From Metabacillus niabensis (GTDB lineage Bacteria; Bacillota; Bacilli; Bacillales; Bacillaceae): a stretch of 64,000 nt of DNA. Positions 9,039 to 16,046 of the stretch are shown here, piece after piece. The position numbers and the translations under genes are program-made. The stretch spans positions 1 to 64,000 of the forward strand of contig NZ_JAIVLH010000016.1 in the NCBI RefSeq assembly GCF_020524345.1, written 5' to 3'. Under the pieces are notes generated by a model. That model was not told the DNA's origin. It was given only the letters and a program-made list of their open reading frames with translations, and did no database searches. How positions within the stretch are numbered: the stretch's first letter is position 1; the number at the start of each line of letters is the position of its first letter.

Positions 9039-9323
9039 CTATTCGTCTTTATTATTTTTATCGCCCATATCTTCTACATCTTCAATTACATCTTCTTGAT
9101 CAGGATCTGTATCTTTTTCATCATCTTTCATCATCGTATCATCTTCATCAACGCCAGGTAAATTGTCATCGGTATTACCATCATTATCGGTTGTCCCATT
9201 TTCTTGATCTACCTGATTTTGATCATCTGCAGGAGGTACTGGATCTGGCTCAGCATTACAACCCGCAGCAATCATCGCTGAAAAAACTATTCCTACTAAC
9301 ATAAGAATCCACTTATTATTCAT
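9039..9323 (-). CDS. Small, highly acidic lipoprotein
   Basis: The 94-residue product has a signal peptide (MNNKWILMLVGIVFSAMIAAGC) ending in an AAGC lipobox, so the mature protein is anchored by Cys20 outside the membrane. The rest is nearly all aspartate, glutamate, asparagine and glycine and is probably disordered. The ATG at 9323 follows AAAGGGG at eight bases; the longer frame to 9467 has no binding site. There is no recognised domain. Similar acidic lipoproteins occur in many bacilli without known function; metal or wall interaction is only a guess. Confidence 0.75.
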   Translation of the reverse strand: MNNKWILMLVGIVFSAMIAAGCNAEPDPVPPADDQNQVDQENGTTDNDGNTDDNLPGVDEDDTMMKDDEKDTDPDQEDVIEDVEDMGDKNNKDE

Positions 9324-9510
9324 GGGAAATCCCCTTTCAAAAAGTATAATTAACATCTTGATTACTTTTCCCGTTTTTAATAAAAATATGTCAAAATATT
9401 TATCGTTCTGATATAAAGGGATATCATTGGCAGGAGTAATGTATGGGCAAGGAGAGAGGAAAATCATCGTGTATCGTGAGAGGGAGACTTTACATGTATG
9501 TAATCTTTTA

Positions 9511-9551
9511 AAAGGAGTACACCATTTTAGGTTAATGATGTGTACTCCTTT
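9511..9551 (-). terminator. Terminator of the ECF sigma operon
   Basis: AAAGGAGTACAC and its exact reverse complement enclose a 17-base loop. On the minus strand the stem is followed by TTTTAAAAG. It lies 24 bases after the last gene of the operon. Confidence 0.65.
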
Positions 9552-9574
9552 AAGATGAAATTTTTTAGTATCTT

Positions 9575-9817
9575 TTATAAAATAAATAAAACTTGTATGA
9601 ATGCAATTGCAGTGGTTCCGATTATTGGAACAAGTTTTAGAACTAATAGTCCGTTAGGAGTTGAAATTAATGGATCAAGCGGATCTTTTGCAGGTGAAGC
9701 AAGAAAGTGTAAGAATCGTTCCCACCGATTAGGTTTCATGGGAAAATCGGGTATATCTACATGATATTCATCTAATCTCTTACGCAGATGATGATCCTTA
9801 TTTAGATCCTGTCTCAT
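9575..9817 (-). CDS. Small membrane protein, candidate anti-sigma factor
   Basis: The 80-residue product has a polar N-terminal half rich in charged residues and tryptophan (RWERFLHFLASPAKDP) and one hydrophobic C-terminal segment (about 56-79, LLVLKLVPIIGTTAIAFIQVLFIL). The start overlaps the sigma gene by 20 bases, with GAGGAAAAGG just ahead, so translation is probably coupled. A small one-helix membrane protein co-translated with an ECF sigma factor is the usual form of an anti-sigma factor, with the cytosolic N-terminus holding the sigma factor. No zinc-binding HxxxCxxC motif is present. The role is inferred from position, not from homology. Confidence 0.6.
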   Translation of the reverse strand: MRQDLNKDHHLRKRLDEYHVDIPDFPMKPNRWERFLHFLASPAKDPLDPLISTPNGLLVLKLVPIIGTTAIAFIQVLFIL

Positions 9818-10343
9818 ATTCCTTTTCCTCCAATTCTTCTCTTAATCGTTTGATTGCCATGTGTAATCTTGATTTTACTGTCCCTTTTGGTATTCCCAGG
9901 ATTTTGGCTATTTCCTCTTGCTGCATATCGTGATAGTAGAAAAGTAATACAACTGCACGCTGTCCCTCAGGTAGCTTTGCAACGGCCTCCCGAATTGTCA
10001 TTTTTTCAATATAACGAAATTCCTCTTTTTGTATTGGAGTAAGAAAGGGTAATAGAGATCTCCATTTTTTACGTCGGTTTAATTTTGTGATCATTAATCG
10101 ATAGGCAATTTGAAAAAGATAAGACTTGAGTTTGCCTTTCCTTGGGTTGTAGTCATGCTTATAGCGTTGTAATTTAACAAATGTGTCTTGAACGATATCA
10201 ATGGCTAATTGCTCATCTCTAGAATAACGAAAAATGAACGAATAAAGAGGCTGTCTTAATAGGATATAGATCTTTTCTAACGCTTCTTCATCACCATTTT
10301 GATAAGCGATCATCAATTCCTCTTCTCGTTCACTCAATCTCAT
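9798..10343 (-). CDS. ECF-type RNA polymerase sigma factor
   Basis: The 181-residue protein has the two domains of group 4 sigma factors. Region 2 (about 15-80) contains YSFIFRYSRDEQLAIDIVQDTFVKLQRY, which binds core polymerase and the -10 element. Region 4 (about 118-172) contains LPEGQRAVVLLFYYHDMQQEEIAKILGIPKGTVKSRLHMA, the helix-turn-helix for the -35 element. It lies in a three-gene operon: a membrane protein overlaps its start by 14 bases and a second overlaps its end by 20. The size matches SigY, SigV and YlaC of B. subtilis, but the neighbours differ from those operons. The signal and regulon are unknown. Confidence 0.9.
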   Translation of the reverse strand: MRLSEREEELMIAYQNGDEEALEKIYILLRQPLYSFIFRYSRDEQLAIDIVQDTFVKLQRYKHDYNPRKGKLKSYLFQIAYRLMITKLNRRKKWRSLLPFLTPIQKEEFRYIEKMTIREAVAKLPEGQRAVVLLFYYHDMQQEEIAKILGIPKGTVKSRLHMAIKRLREELEEKEYETGSK

Positions 10344-10701
10344 CGCCCCAGCGTTCCTTAATAGCTTTCAATGTCATAGATACCCTACTTATTAAGTACA
10401 ATATTGAGACAAGTGTCCAAACCTGTCCCTGGTTTGTAAAAAATTGTACAAAATCATTTTCAATCGTTTCACCACTAGAAACCAAGAAATTAAGAGCTTG
10501 AACACAAATAATGGAATATATTGATAGTCCTAGGGTTAGTGTATCAAAAACGTTCCACCTTAAATATATTTTCGTTTTCTTATAATTGATTTTACCATTT
10601 TCACGAACAACATATTTACGATCCATTGGAATCGCAATCACTAAAATAAAAATCATTAAAAAACCTGCAACAATAAGAGAAACAATCCAACCAGTATCCA
10701 T
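10330..10701 (-). CDS. Membrane protein preceding the ECF sigma factor
   Basis: The 123-residue product has about three membrane segments (5-28, 50-70, 88-110) and a short charged tail (LKAIKERWGDEIE). It is not recognised as a named family. The start at 10701 (MDTGWIVSL) is chosen because GGGAG lies nine bases upstream; an ATG at 10710 abuts the binding site. Its stop overlaps the sigma gene by 14 bases, which points to coupled translation and a linked role, such as sensing or helping to hold the sigma factor. It could equally be an unrelated envelope protein. Confidence 0.65.
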   Translation of the reverse strand: MDTGWIVSLIVAGFLMIFILVIAIPMDRKYVVRENGKINYKKTKIYLRWNVFDTLTLGLSIYSIICVQALNFLVSSGETIENDFVQFFTNQGQVWTLVSILYLISRVSMTLKAIKERWGDEIE

Positions 10702-10732
10702 TTGTAACATCTCCCATCAATATCTTTACTAA

Positions 10733-10761
10733 CTATACAAATGAAGAGGAAAAAAAGTTCA
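10733..10761 (-). promoter_or_regulatory. Possible autoregulated ECF promoter
   Basis: On the minus strand TGAAC (complement of 10757-10761) lies 17 bases before TGTATAG (complement of 10733-10739), upstream of the sigma operon. TGAAC is the usual ECF -35 core. The -10 could also serve sigma-A. Confidence 0.4.
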
Positions 10762-10855
10762 TTAAAAATAAAAAGTTTTTATCTCTTTATTAGCGATATA
10801 TATCGTTAAGGGTATAATTAGGATATGAATACGAGATAGAGATGAGGGTTTAAAG

Positions 10856-11737
10856 ATGGTAATTGGAATAGAAAATGATTGGTTGAAAGTAGAGTTTTTA
10901 AGCAATGGAGCAGAAGTACGTAAAGTAACGCATAAAAAAAATGGACTCGATTATATGTGGTCAGGAGATGACAAATACTGGGGACGTGTTGCTCCGGTCT
11001 TATTTCCGATAGTCGGACGATTAAAAGAAGACAAATATGAATTTAATGGTCAGACCTACTCAATGTCCCAGCATGGCTTTTTGCGTGATGTCACATTTGA
11101 ACTGCATGCTAAATCGGAAACCAAGGTTTCTTTTGTTTTTGAGTCTGCTGGACAGTATATATCAATTTTTCCTTTTGAATTTAAAGCTTTTATTCATTAC
11201 GAACTTAAAGAAGATTCACTCGTTGTTCAATGGGAAATTCTAAACGAAAATAAAGAGGTTATGTATTTTTCTATTGGTGCGCATCCTGCATTTAAGGTGC
11301 CACTATTAGAAAATGAAGCAATTGAGGACTATCGTTTACACTTTACGCCATCTACAAATAAGAATGTGATGGAATATGAGCTAAAAGATTCCCTTATTCA
11401 TGAGAAAGGAACGGCTAATGATATTTCAATGATCAAGCTTACTGATTCTCTATTTAAAGATGATGCTCTTGTTTACAGTAATATTGATCATATTAAATTG
11501 ATTTCAACTAAATCGGGTCACGGTGTAGAAGTCATGTTTGAAGCATTTCCGTTTGTAGGAATATGGTCAAAATATATGGCAGGTGATGGTACGATGGCTC
11601 CATTTGTATGTATTGAGCCATGGTATGGCATTGCAGATACATATCATACATCCGGAAAACTGGAGGAGAAACTTGGAATAAATAAGCTTGAAATGGGTGA
11701 CATTTTTAAAGCCGAGTATAATATGAAGTTTCTATAG
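10856..11737 (+). CDS. Aldose 1-epimerase family protein (LacX-like)
   Basis: The 293-residue cytosolic beta-sandwich protein belongs to the galactose mutarotase superfamily. Visible hallmarks are NGAEVRKVTHKKNGLDYMW near the start, PVLFPIVGRLKED (about 46-58), QHGFLRD (His near 72, a substrate ligand), and SIGAHPAFKVPL near 140 with the second conserved histidine. It interconverts alpha and beta anomers of free or phosphorylated sugars; LacX-like proteins have no proven substrate. The ATG follows GAGGG at seven bases. The gene is single and its transcript carries one copy of an inverted repeat (11809-11878) before the terminator. Confidence 0.85.
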   Translation: MVIGIENDWLKVEFLSNGAEVRKVTHKKNGLDYMWSGDDKYWGRVAPVLFPIVGRLKEDKYEFNGQTYSMSQHGFLRDVTFELHAKSETKVSFVFESAGQYISIFPFEFKAFIHYELKEDSLVVQWEILNENKEVMYFSIGAHPAFKVPLLENEAIEDYRLHFTPSTNKNVMEYELKDSLIHEKGTANDISMIKLTDSLFKDDALVYSNIDHIKLISTKSGHGVEVMFEAFPFVGIWSKYMAGDGTMAPFVCIEPWYGIADTYHTSGKLEEKLGINKLEMGDIFKAEYNMKFL

Positions 11738-11808
11738 TATTTAAATTTTTTGTTATAAGTTAAATGACGTTTGGATTTACCGTAACAGGGTAAAACCCGA
11801 AAGGTGAG

Positions 11809-11878
11809 CGCAGAGGTGTAATACTAAATACTACCGGGTTCGGTTGAAGGGGAGAAAACTTCAATTTACAACCTAATT
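11809..11878 (+). repeat. Left copy of an inverted ~65-bp repeat
   Basis: It shares with the right copy (13411-13473, opposite strand) the blocks CGCAGAGGT, GGTTCGGTT, GGGGAGAAAAC and ACAACCTAATT in the same order. The sequence before it (about 11780-11808) is GC-rich and could fold. It lies in the 3' part of the aldose epimerase transcript. Confidence 0.65.
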
Positions 11879-11924
11879 CGCATTTGTTTTAACACACATT
11901 TTGATATTAAATAGCATTAAATAT

Positions 11925-11947
11925 AGCAACTGAATTAGTCAGTTGCT
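11925..11947. terminator. Hairpin between the aldose epimerase and PadR operon ends
   Basis: AGCAACTGA / TCAGTTGCT is a perfect stem with a short loop. ATTTCTT follows on the plus strand and ATATTTAA on the minus strand. It probably ends both convergent transcripts. Confidence 0.6.
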
Positions 11948-11979
11948 ATTTCTTAGTCTTCAATTTTTAAATTTACACT

Positions 11980-12849
11980 TTAATTCATTACAGTTTTTAA
12001 CTGTTTGTTTTGCTTTTTTAAGAACAGCCAAACAATACCGAGTGCAATAAATAAGGCAAAGAATAAAATAGGTAACTGATAAAAAGTCCAAGTGTTTGGA
12101 GCATAATAATTTAATTGATGATGTTCTTCTATTATATTTTCATATGAAGTTTTATATTCATATTGAACAATCCAATGTCCCTTTGCCATTATAACAGTTC
12201 CCAAGTCATAATCACTGGGCATAATTTGTTCTTTGTTTTCGATTATCTTATTGTTTCCAATTACAGTGGCTACATATTTATATTCTATTGGGAAATGTGT
12301 CATTGGTGTTCCAATCAATACCTCATTTTTCTCTAACCATCCTTTTAAATCCTCCATTGGAAAAACGGCTAATAAATTCAATTGATTTGGATATTTATTA
12401 AAAATGTCCATCAATTGTACTTCTTCTACATTGCTTATTTTATTGGTAGTGTCAAGAACATCGAAAACTTCATTAAAGATAGCATTTTTTTCTATTTCTA
12501 CTGTCCCAAATTGTTCGCCCTTTTTGTAAAAGTGTTCCGCTTCTAACCAGGAAGAAACAAGTGTTACCATGCCAAAAACAAAGAAAATCAGTGCAAACGA
12601 TAATACATAATTAGTAAATTTCTTTTGGACTTTGAAGAATTCGGATAATCCTTTTACAATTTGGTTTTTACCTCCAAAATTTTCGATTGCAATATGGATA
12701 GCTTCTTCTTCTGTTTTCCCTTTCACCTTTAACTCTTCGACAGCTTCTACTAAATGCGAACGCATTTCTTGTTTTAAATCTTCTATTTCTTGTTTATCTC
12801 CTGCAACATCTTTATAAATTGAATTTACATATTTATCAATTTGTTTCAA
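11980..12849 (-). CDS. Membrane protein with an N-terminal permease-prefix (HAAS-type) domain
   Basis: The 289-residue protein opens with a helical cytosolic domain (about 1-70: YVNSIYKDVAGDKQEIEDLKQEMRSHL then GKTEEEAIHIAIENFGG) of the permease-prefix/HAAS kind. A membrane helix follows (about 80-100), then an extracellular region of about 150 residues with mixed strands and helices, and a second helix near 262-280 with a lysine-rich tail. It follows a padR gene at two bases, the standard arrangement in Firmicutes, where the PadR protein controls the membrane partner. The role is unknown; such proteins are thought to act in envelope signalling. The ATG start follows GGGGGAGAATAACTTTG. Confidence 0.75.
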   Translation of the reverse strand: MKQIDKYVNSIYKDVAGDKQEIEDLKQEMRSHLVEAVEELKVKGKTEEEAIHIAIENFGGKNQIVKGLSEFFKVQKKFTNYVLSFALIFFVFGMVTLVSSWLEAEHFYKKGEQFGTVEIEKNAIFNEVFDVLDTTNKISNVEEVQLMDIFNKYPNQLNLLAVFPMEDLKGWLEKNEVLIGTPMTHFPIEYKYVATVIGNNKIIENKEQIMPSDYDLGTVIMAKGHWIVQYEYKTSYENIIEEHHQLNYYAPNTWTFYQLPILFFALFIALGIVWLFLKKQNKQLKTVMN

Positions 12850-12851
12850 AG

Positions 12852-13187
12852 TTATTCTCCCCCTTCTATAAATGTATCAATAATTTTTTTAACAAATTGC
12901 CATTCTTTACGCTTTTCTTCAAAACCTTCTTCACCTAATGGTGTAAGTTTGTAATATTTTCTTCTTCCGCCTGGTCCCTGTTCATCACCCCAATAAGAAG
13001 AAATCCATTTGTTATTTTCTAATCTCTTTAATGACAAATAAAGCGTACCTTCTTTTAGTTCAAATTGTTCTTCACTTTTTTCACGAACCAATTTTGCTAA
13101 TTCGTATCCATACATATCTCTGCTATGTAATAACGATAGGATTAATGTATCAATATGTCCTTTTAAAACCTCTTTGTTAATTTCCAA
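12852..13187 (-). CDS. PadR family transcriptional regulator
   Basis: The 111-residue winged-helix protein shows the PadR pattern: HIDTLILSLLHSRDMYGYELAKLV (recognition module), LKEGTLYLSLKRLENNKWISSYW and the wing GGRRKYYKLTPLGEEGF. It has the short form of the family without the C-terminal dimerisation extension. The TTG start is certain from a consensus AAGGAGGTG six bases upstream. It heads a two-gene operon with the membrane protein and probably represses it in the absence of an envelope stress signal. A 24-bp palindrome 105 bases upstream is a possible binding site but is not the ATGT/ACAT form usual for PadR. Confidence 0.85.
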   Translation of the reverse strand: MEINKEVLKGHIDTLILSLLHSRDMYGYELAKLVREKSEEQFELKEGTLYLSLKRLENNKWISSYWGDEQGPGGRRKYYKLTPLGEEGFEEKRKEWQFVKKIIDTFIEGGE

Positions 13188-13291
13188 TTTTTACACCTCC
13201 TTAATCAGTTATAAAGTATATTACCTAATAATGCAAGGTATCCCTTCAAAAATATATCCAATTCGCAATATTTTTAACAAAATTTTCAACA

Positions 13292-13315
13292 ACACCGCAT
13301 AAATTTATGCGGTGT
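13292..13315. promoter_or_regulatory. Perfect 24-bp palindrome upstream of padR
   Basis: The 12-base arm ACACCGCATAAA is followed directly by its exact reverse complement. There is no T-run after it, so it is not a plain terminator. TATCCAATT occurs both 37 bases before it (13255-13263) and overlapping its right edge (13315-13323). Confidence 0.55.
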
Positions 13316-13377
13316 ATCCAATTGGTATGCTAATTTGTGTGTTAAATCCCTTAAAATATTGATATAACAACAAAAAA

Positions 13378-13410
13378 AGGGACACCAATTCTTATGTGAA
13401 TTGTGTCCCT
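13378..13410 (-). terminator. Terminator of the isomerase gene
   Basis: AGGGACAC-AATTC pairs with GAATT-GGTGTCCCT, with one bulge. On the minus strand it is followed by TTTTTTTG. It comes directly after the right copy of the inverted repeat. Confidence 0.8.
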
Positions 13411-13473
13411 AATTAGGTTGTTATTTAATGTTTTCTCCCCAGTAACCGAACCTGTTAGTGTAATACCTCTGCG
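13411..13473 (-). repeat. Right copy of an inverted ~65-bp repeat
   Basis: Read on the minus strand it gives CGCAGAGGT, then GGTTCGGTT, GGGGAGAAAAC and ACAACCTAATT, as in the left copy at 11809-11878. It lies between the stop codon of the isomerase gene and its terminator. Confidence 0.65.
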
Positions 13474-13482
13474 TTTTTAGCA

Positions 13483-14196
13483 TTATTTTCTGAGTTTGTT
13501 CACCCATTGTGGAGCTTCACTATTAGGATTGGCTAATGGAAATTCAATAGCTGTAAAGGCTGGAAAAGGAATCTTTAAGTGTTCATTAGAGGGAGGTATG
13601 CTTTCCCATCCGTCTTTCAACTTTGTAACTGATTTTAAGTGGAGGTATTCAATCCATTGGTTTAATGAATGATAAGCATGAAGCCAATCCTCTTGATTGA
13701 CTGTCCAATTGCCAACATCAAACGTCATGCCGACAGATGTTTCTTTCTTCCATTGGAAAAAGGATAAGATTGGAAGTAACGTTCCTCCATATGTGGATTG
13801 GTCGTTTTCAATTAACATTTTCAAATTTTTTGGCAGATTGGTATTCAGCCATCTCTCAAAAAGGTCTGTGTCAGCCTTGTTCGCATCAAACTTTCCAAGG
13901 GAAAACTTTATATGGGTAGCATTTAGAAACGCAGCCTCCTTAATGGATGTCTCTGCAATCGGATTCAAGGAATAAGAATCTTGCCATAACTCTATCGGAA
14001 CCGAATAGATAACAGGGTCCAAGTCAGAAGCTGCAATCAATCGTTTTAATATCTCCAATTCTGTTGAGACATCTGTTAGACACTCCCGTCGTACTTCTAT
14101 TCCATCAGCACCGTATTCTTTAATTTTTGGAACCTGTTTCTCAATAGAAATAGGTTTATTAAAAATGAGTGTAGGTAAAATAACCTTCGTCATCAT
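13483..14196 (-). CDS. Sugar phosphate isomerase/epimerase, xylose-isomerase-like barrel
   Basis: The 237-residue protein fits the AP-endonuclease-2/xylose isomerase-like TIM barrel family. It shows PKIKEYGADGIEVRRE (strand 2 with a metal-site glutamate region), ATHIKFSLG, MLIENDQSTYGG (the glutamate ligand strand), GMTFDVGNW (aspartate ligand) and YLHLKSV. Such enzymes use a divalent metal to isomerise keto and aldo sugars or sugar acids. AGGAGG precedes two adjacent ATG codons (14196 and 14193). The gene is divergent from the kdgR operon and has a LacI-type operator in its own promoter region, so it probably acts in the same sugar-acid route. The substrate is not predictable. Confidence 0.75.
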   Translation of the reverse strand: MMTKVILPTLIFNKPISIEKQVPKIKEYGADGIEVRRECLTDVSTELEILKRLIAASDLDPVIYSVPIELWQDSYSLNPIAETSIKEAAFLNATHIKFSLGKFDANKADTDLFERWLNTNLPKNLKMLIENDQSTYGGTLLPILSFFQWKKETSVGMTFDVGNWTVNQEDWLHAYHSLNQWIEYLHLKSVTKLKDGWESIPPSNEHLKIPFPAFTAIEFPLANPNSEAPQWVNKLRK

Positions 14197-14219
14197 TCAA
14201 CCTCCTATATGAATCGTTA

Positions 14220-14233
14220 CTAAACCGGTTTAG
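14220..14233. promoter_or_regulatory. KdgR-type operator of the isomerase gene
   Basis: CTAAACCGGTTTAG is a perfect 14-bp palindrome with a central CG, typical of LacI family operators. It lies just downstream of the isomerase -10 box and matches the two sites at 14371-14397. Confidence 0.75.
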
Positions 14234-14249
14234 CAGATGCATTTACAAC

Positions 14250-14278
14250 ACTATAACATGAAGGAAAGCGTCCCACAA
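14250..14278 (-). promoter_or_regulatory. Sigma-A promoter of the isomerase gene
   Basis: On the minus strand TTGTGG (14273-14278) and TATAGT (14250-14255) are 17 bases apart, with the operator at 14220-14233 downstream. Confidence 0.6.
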
Positions 14279-14338
14279 TATGTGAAAAATATTCATTATT
14301 CAGTTCCTTGCTTTTCTATCTCATTTTAAAAAAAGGGG

Positions 14339-14367
14339 TTGTGAAACGCTTACATATGGTTTATAAT
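14339..14367 (+). promoter_or_regulatory. Sigma-A promoter of the kdgR operon
   Basis: TTGTGA (14339-14344) and TATAAT (14362-14367) are 17 bases apart. A cre-like sequence, GTGAAACGCTTACA at 14341-14354, overlaps the -35 box; its right half matches the CcpA consensus but the left half is imperfect. Confidence 0.6.
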
Positions 14368-14370
14368 TTC

Positions 14371-14397
14371 ACTAAATCGATTTACTAAACCGATTTA
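14371..14397. promoter_or_regulatory. Tandem KdgR-type operators of the kdgR operon
   Basis: TAAATCGATTTA (14373-14384) is a perfect palindrome and TAAACCGATTTA (14386-14397) a near-perfect one. They sit immediately after the -10 box and match the operator at 14220-14233. Confidence 0.7.
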
Positions 14398-14443
14398 CTC
14401 AAACTAATATAAAAATATTCATATTACTAAGGGAGTCCAATAG

Positions 14444-15448
14444 ATGAAAAAGGTTACGATTGCAGATGTCGCCCAACATGCAGGTGTTTCAAAAAGCACT
14501 GTATCCCAATATTTAAACCAGCGCTACGATTATATGGGAGAGCAAACTAAAGCGCGCATCGAAGAAACCATTAATGTTCTTGGCTATAGACCGAATATTC
14601 TAGCAAGAAGTTTAAAACAAAAGTCAACCACAACGATTGGGGTCATCGTTGCAAACATTTTGCATGTCTTCTCTACACAGGTGATCCGAGCAATCGAGGA
14701 TGTTTGCAATGAAAAGGATTTCCACGTGATTATCTGTAATGCCGATAATCAACCGGAAAAAGAGAAGAAATATATTGATATGTTAAGAGCAAAGCAAGTC
14801 GATGGCATTATCGCTTTTCCAACAGGTGGAAATGTAGCATTATATCAGGATTTAGTAAGAGAGAACTATCCAATCGTTTTTATCGACCGCTTAATTGAAG
14901 GGATCGAAACAAACACAGTATTACTAGATAATGAAAAAGCTGCATTTATAGCGGTTGAAACATTGGTGAAGAATGGATATTCAAAAATAGCCTTGTTATC
15001 TCCACCTTTCGAACATGCGATTACCCCACGTATGGAACGACTTAATGGGTACAAGAACGCATTACAGGAGTATCAAATTCCACTTAATGAAGATTATATC
15101 GTTAGTGGCAAGACTTCAGAAATGCAGAGTTTGATTGAAAAATTAATCCATTTAAAAGATCCGCCTAAAGCCATACTGGCAACAAATGATCATGTTTTGA
15201 TGGAGCTATTAACGTATGTGAAAAAAAAGCAAATGCGTATTCCTGAAGAAATCGGGGTGATTGGGATTGATGAAGTCTCTTTTGCAGATATTTACAGTCC
15301 ATCATTAACGACCATTGCCCAACCTTCATTTGAAATGGGGGCAAAGGCAGCAAATCTCTTATTCGAAAGAATTCAAACGAAAGAAATAATCAATCAAGCG
15401 AAAGTCTACCGTTTTGAACCAACATTAATTGTACGAGAATCTTGTTAA
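14444..15448 (+). CDS. kdgR: LacI family repressor, KdgR-like
   Basis: The 334-residue protein has a classic LacI N-terminus (VTIADVAQHAGVSKSTVSQYLN, hinge helix RPNILARSLKQ) and a periplasmic-binding-protein-like effector domain (about 60-330: TIGVIVANI, DGIIAFP, PIVFIDR, AILATNDHVLMELL, IGVIGIDEVSFADI). It is the first gene of an operon with KDG kinase and KDPG aldolase, as kdgR is in B. subtilis, so the inducer is probably 2-keto-3-deoxygluconate or its phosphate. Operators of TAAACCGGTTTA type lie in its own promoter and in the divergent isomerase promoter. GGGAG precedes the ATG at eight bases. Confidence 0.85.
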   Translation: MKKVTIADVAQHAGVSKSTVSQYLNQRYDYMGEQTKARIEETINVLGYRPNILARSLKQKSTTTIGVIVANILHVFSTQVIRAIEDVCNEKDFHVIICNADNQPEKEKKYIDMLRAKQVDGIIAFPTGGNVALYQDLVRENYPIVFIDRLIEGIETNTVLLDNEKAAFIAVETLVKNGYSKIALLSPPFEHAITPRMERLNGYKNALQEYQIPLNEDYIVSGKTSEMQSLIEKLIHLKDPPKAILATNDHVLMELLTYVKKKQMRIPEEIGVIGIDEVSFADIYSPSLTTIAQPSFEMGAKAANLLFERIQTKEIINQAKVYRFEPTLIVRESC

Positions 15449-15472
15449 TTTTTATTAGAAAGGTGATTAAGG

Positions 15473-16030
15473 ATGAAAAAAATCATTGAAACGATTGCTG
15501 GAGAAATTTCTGGAGTATTAGCCCAAGTTGACGAAAATCAAGCCGCTAAATTGGCAAATGAACTGCAAAACGCAAAGCGTATTTTCATCGCAGGTACAGG
15601 ACGTTCCGGATTAGTCGGAAAAGTGTTTGCGATGCGAATGATGCATAGTGAATATCCTGTGTATGTTGTCGGTGAAACGATTACTCCAAGTATTGAAACA
15701 GGGGATTTATTGCTGACGATTTCTGGTTCAGGCAGCACAGGTTCTCTCTTTCAATATGCTAAAAAGGCAAAGGCGATTGAAGCAAAAGTAGCCTTGGTTA
15801 CAACGAATAAAGATTCTGTTATTGGGGAGCTTAGCGATTGCACGATTACAATTCCGGCTGCCACAAAAAAGCGGCTTGCTTCAGAGCCTGATACGATTCA
15901 GCCGCTTGGAAGTCAGTTTGACCAATCCGCCCATTTACTTTTAGATGCTATTATTGTTTATCTTTTACTGCAAAAGCCGGAAGGCAAAAATCATTCTAGC
16001 TTAAATCAAAAACATGCAAACTTAGAATAG
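15473..16030 (+). CDS. hxlB: 6-phospho-3-hexuloisomerase (SIS domain)
   Basis: The 185-residue single SIS-domain enzyme interconverts D-arabino-3-hexulose 6-phosphate and fructose 6-phosphate in the ribulose monophosphate pathway. It shows IAGTGRSGLVGKVFAMRMMH (about 35-56), GETITPSI, LLTISGSGSTGSL and TIQPLGSQFDQ. It has the same length as B. subtilis HxlB and ends in HANLE, as I recall HxlB does. It is 24 bases after kdgR, and the partner hxlA is the last gene of the same operon. Its presence inside a KDG operon is unusual; see findings. Another ketose-phosphate substrate is possible, but the family match is strong. Confidence 0.8.
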   Translation: MKKIIETIAGEISGVLAQVDENQAAKLANELQNAKRIFIAGTGRSGLVGKVFAMRMMHSEYPVYVVGETITPSIETGDLLLTISGSGSTGSLFQYAKKAKAIEAKVALVTTNKDSVIGELSDCTITIPAATKKRLASEPDTIQPLGSQFDQSAHLLLDAIIVYLLLQKPEGKNHSSLNQKHANLE

Positions 16031-16046
16031 CAAAGGGGGTTAAAAA

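Noticed and set aside
11780-11860. A c-di-GMP-I riboswitch in the left repeat region
   Set aside because: CAGGG-AAAACC-GAAAGG and CCGGGTTCGG recall that aptamer, but the GACGCAAAGC core is missing, no plus-strand gene follows, and the right repeat copy lacks the 5' half.
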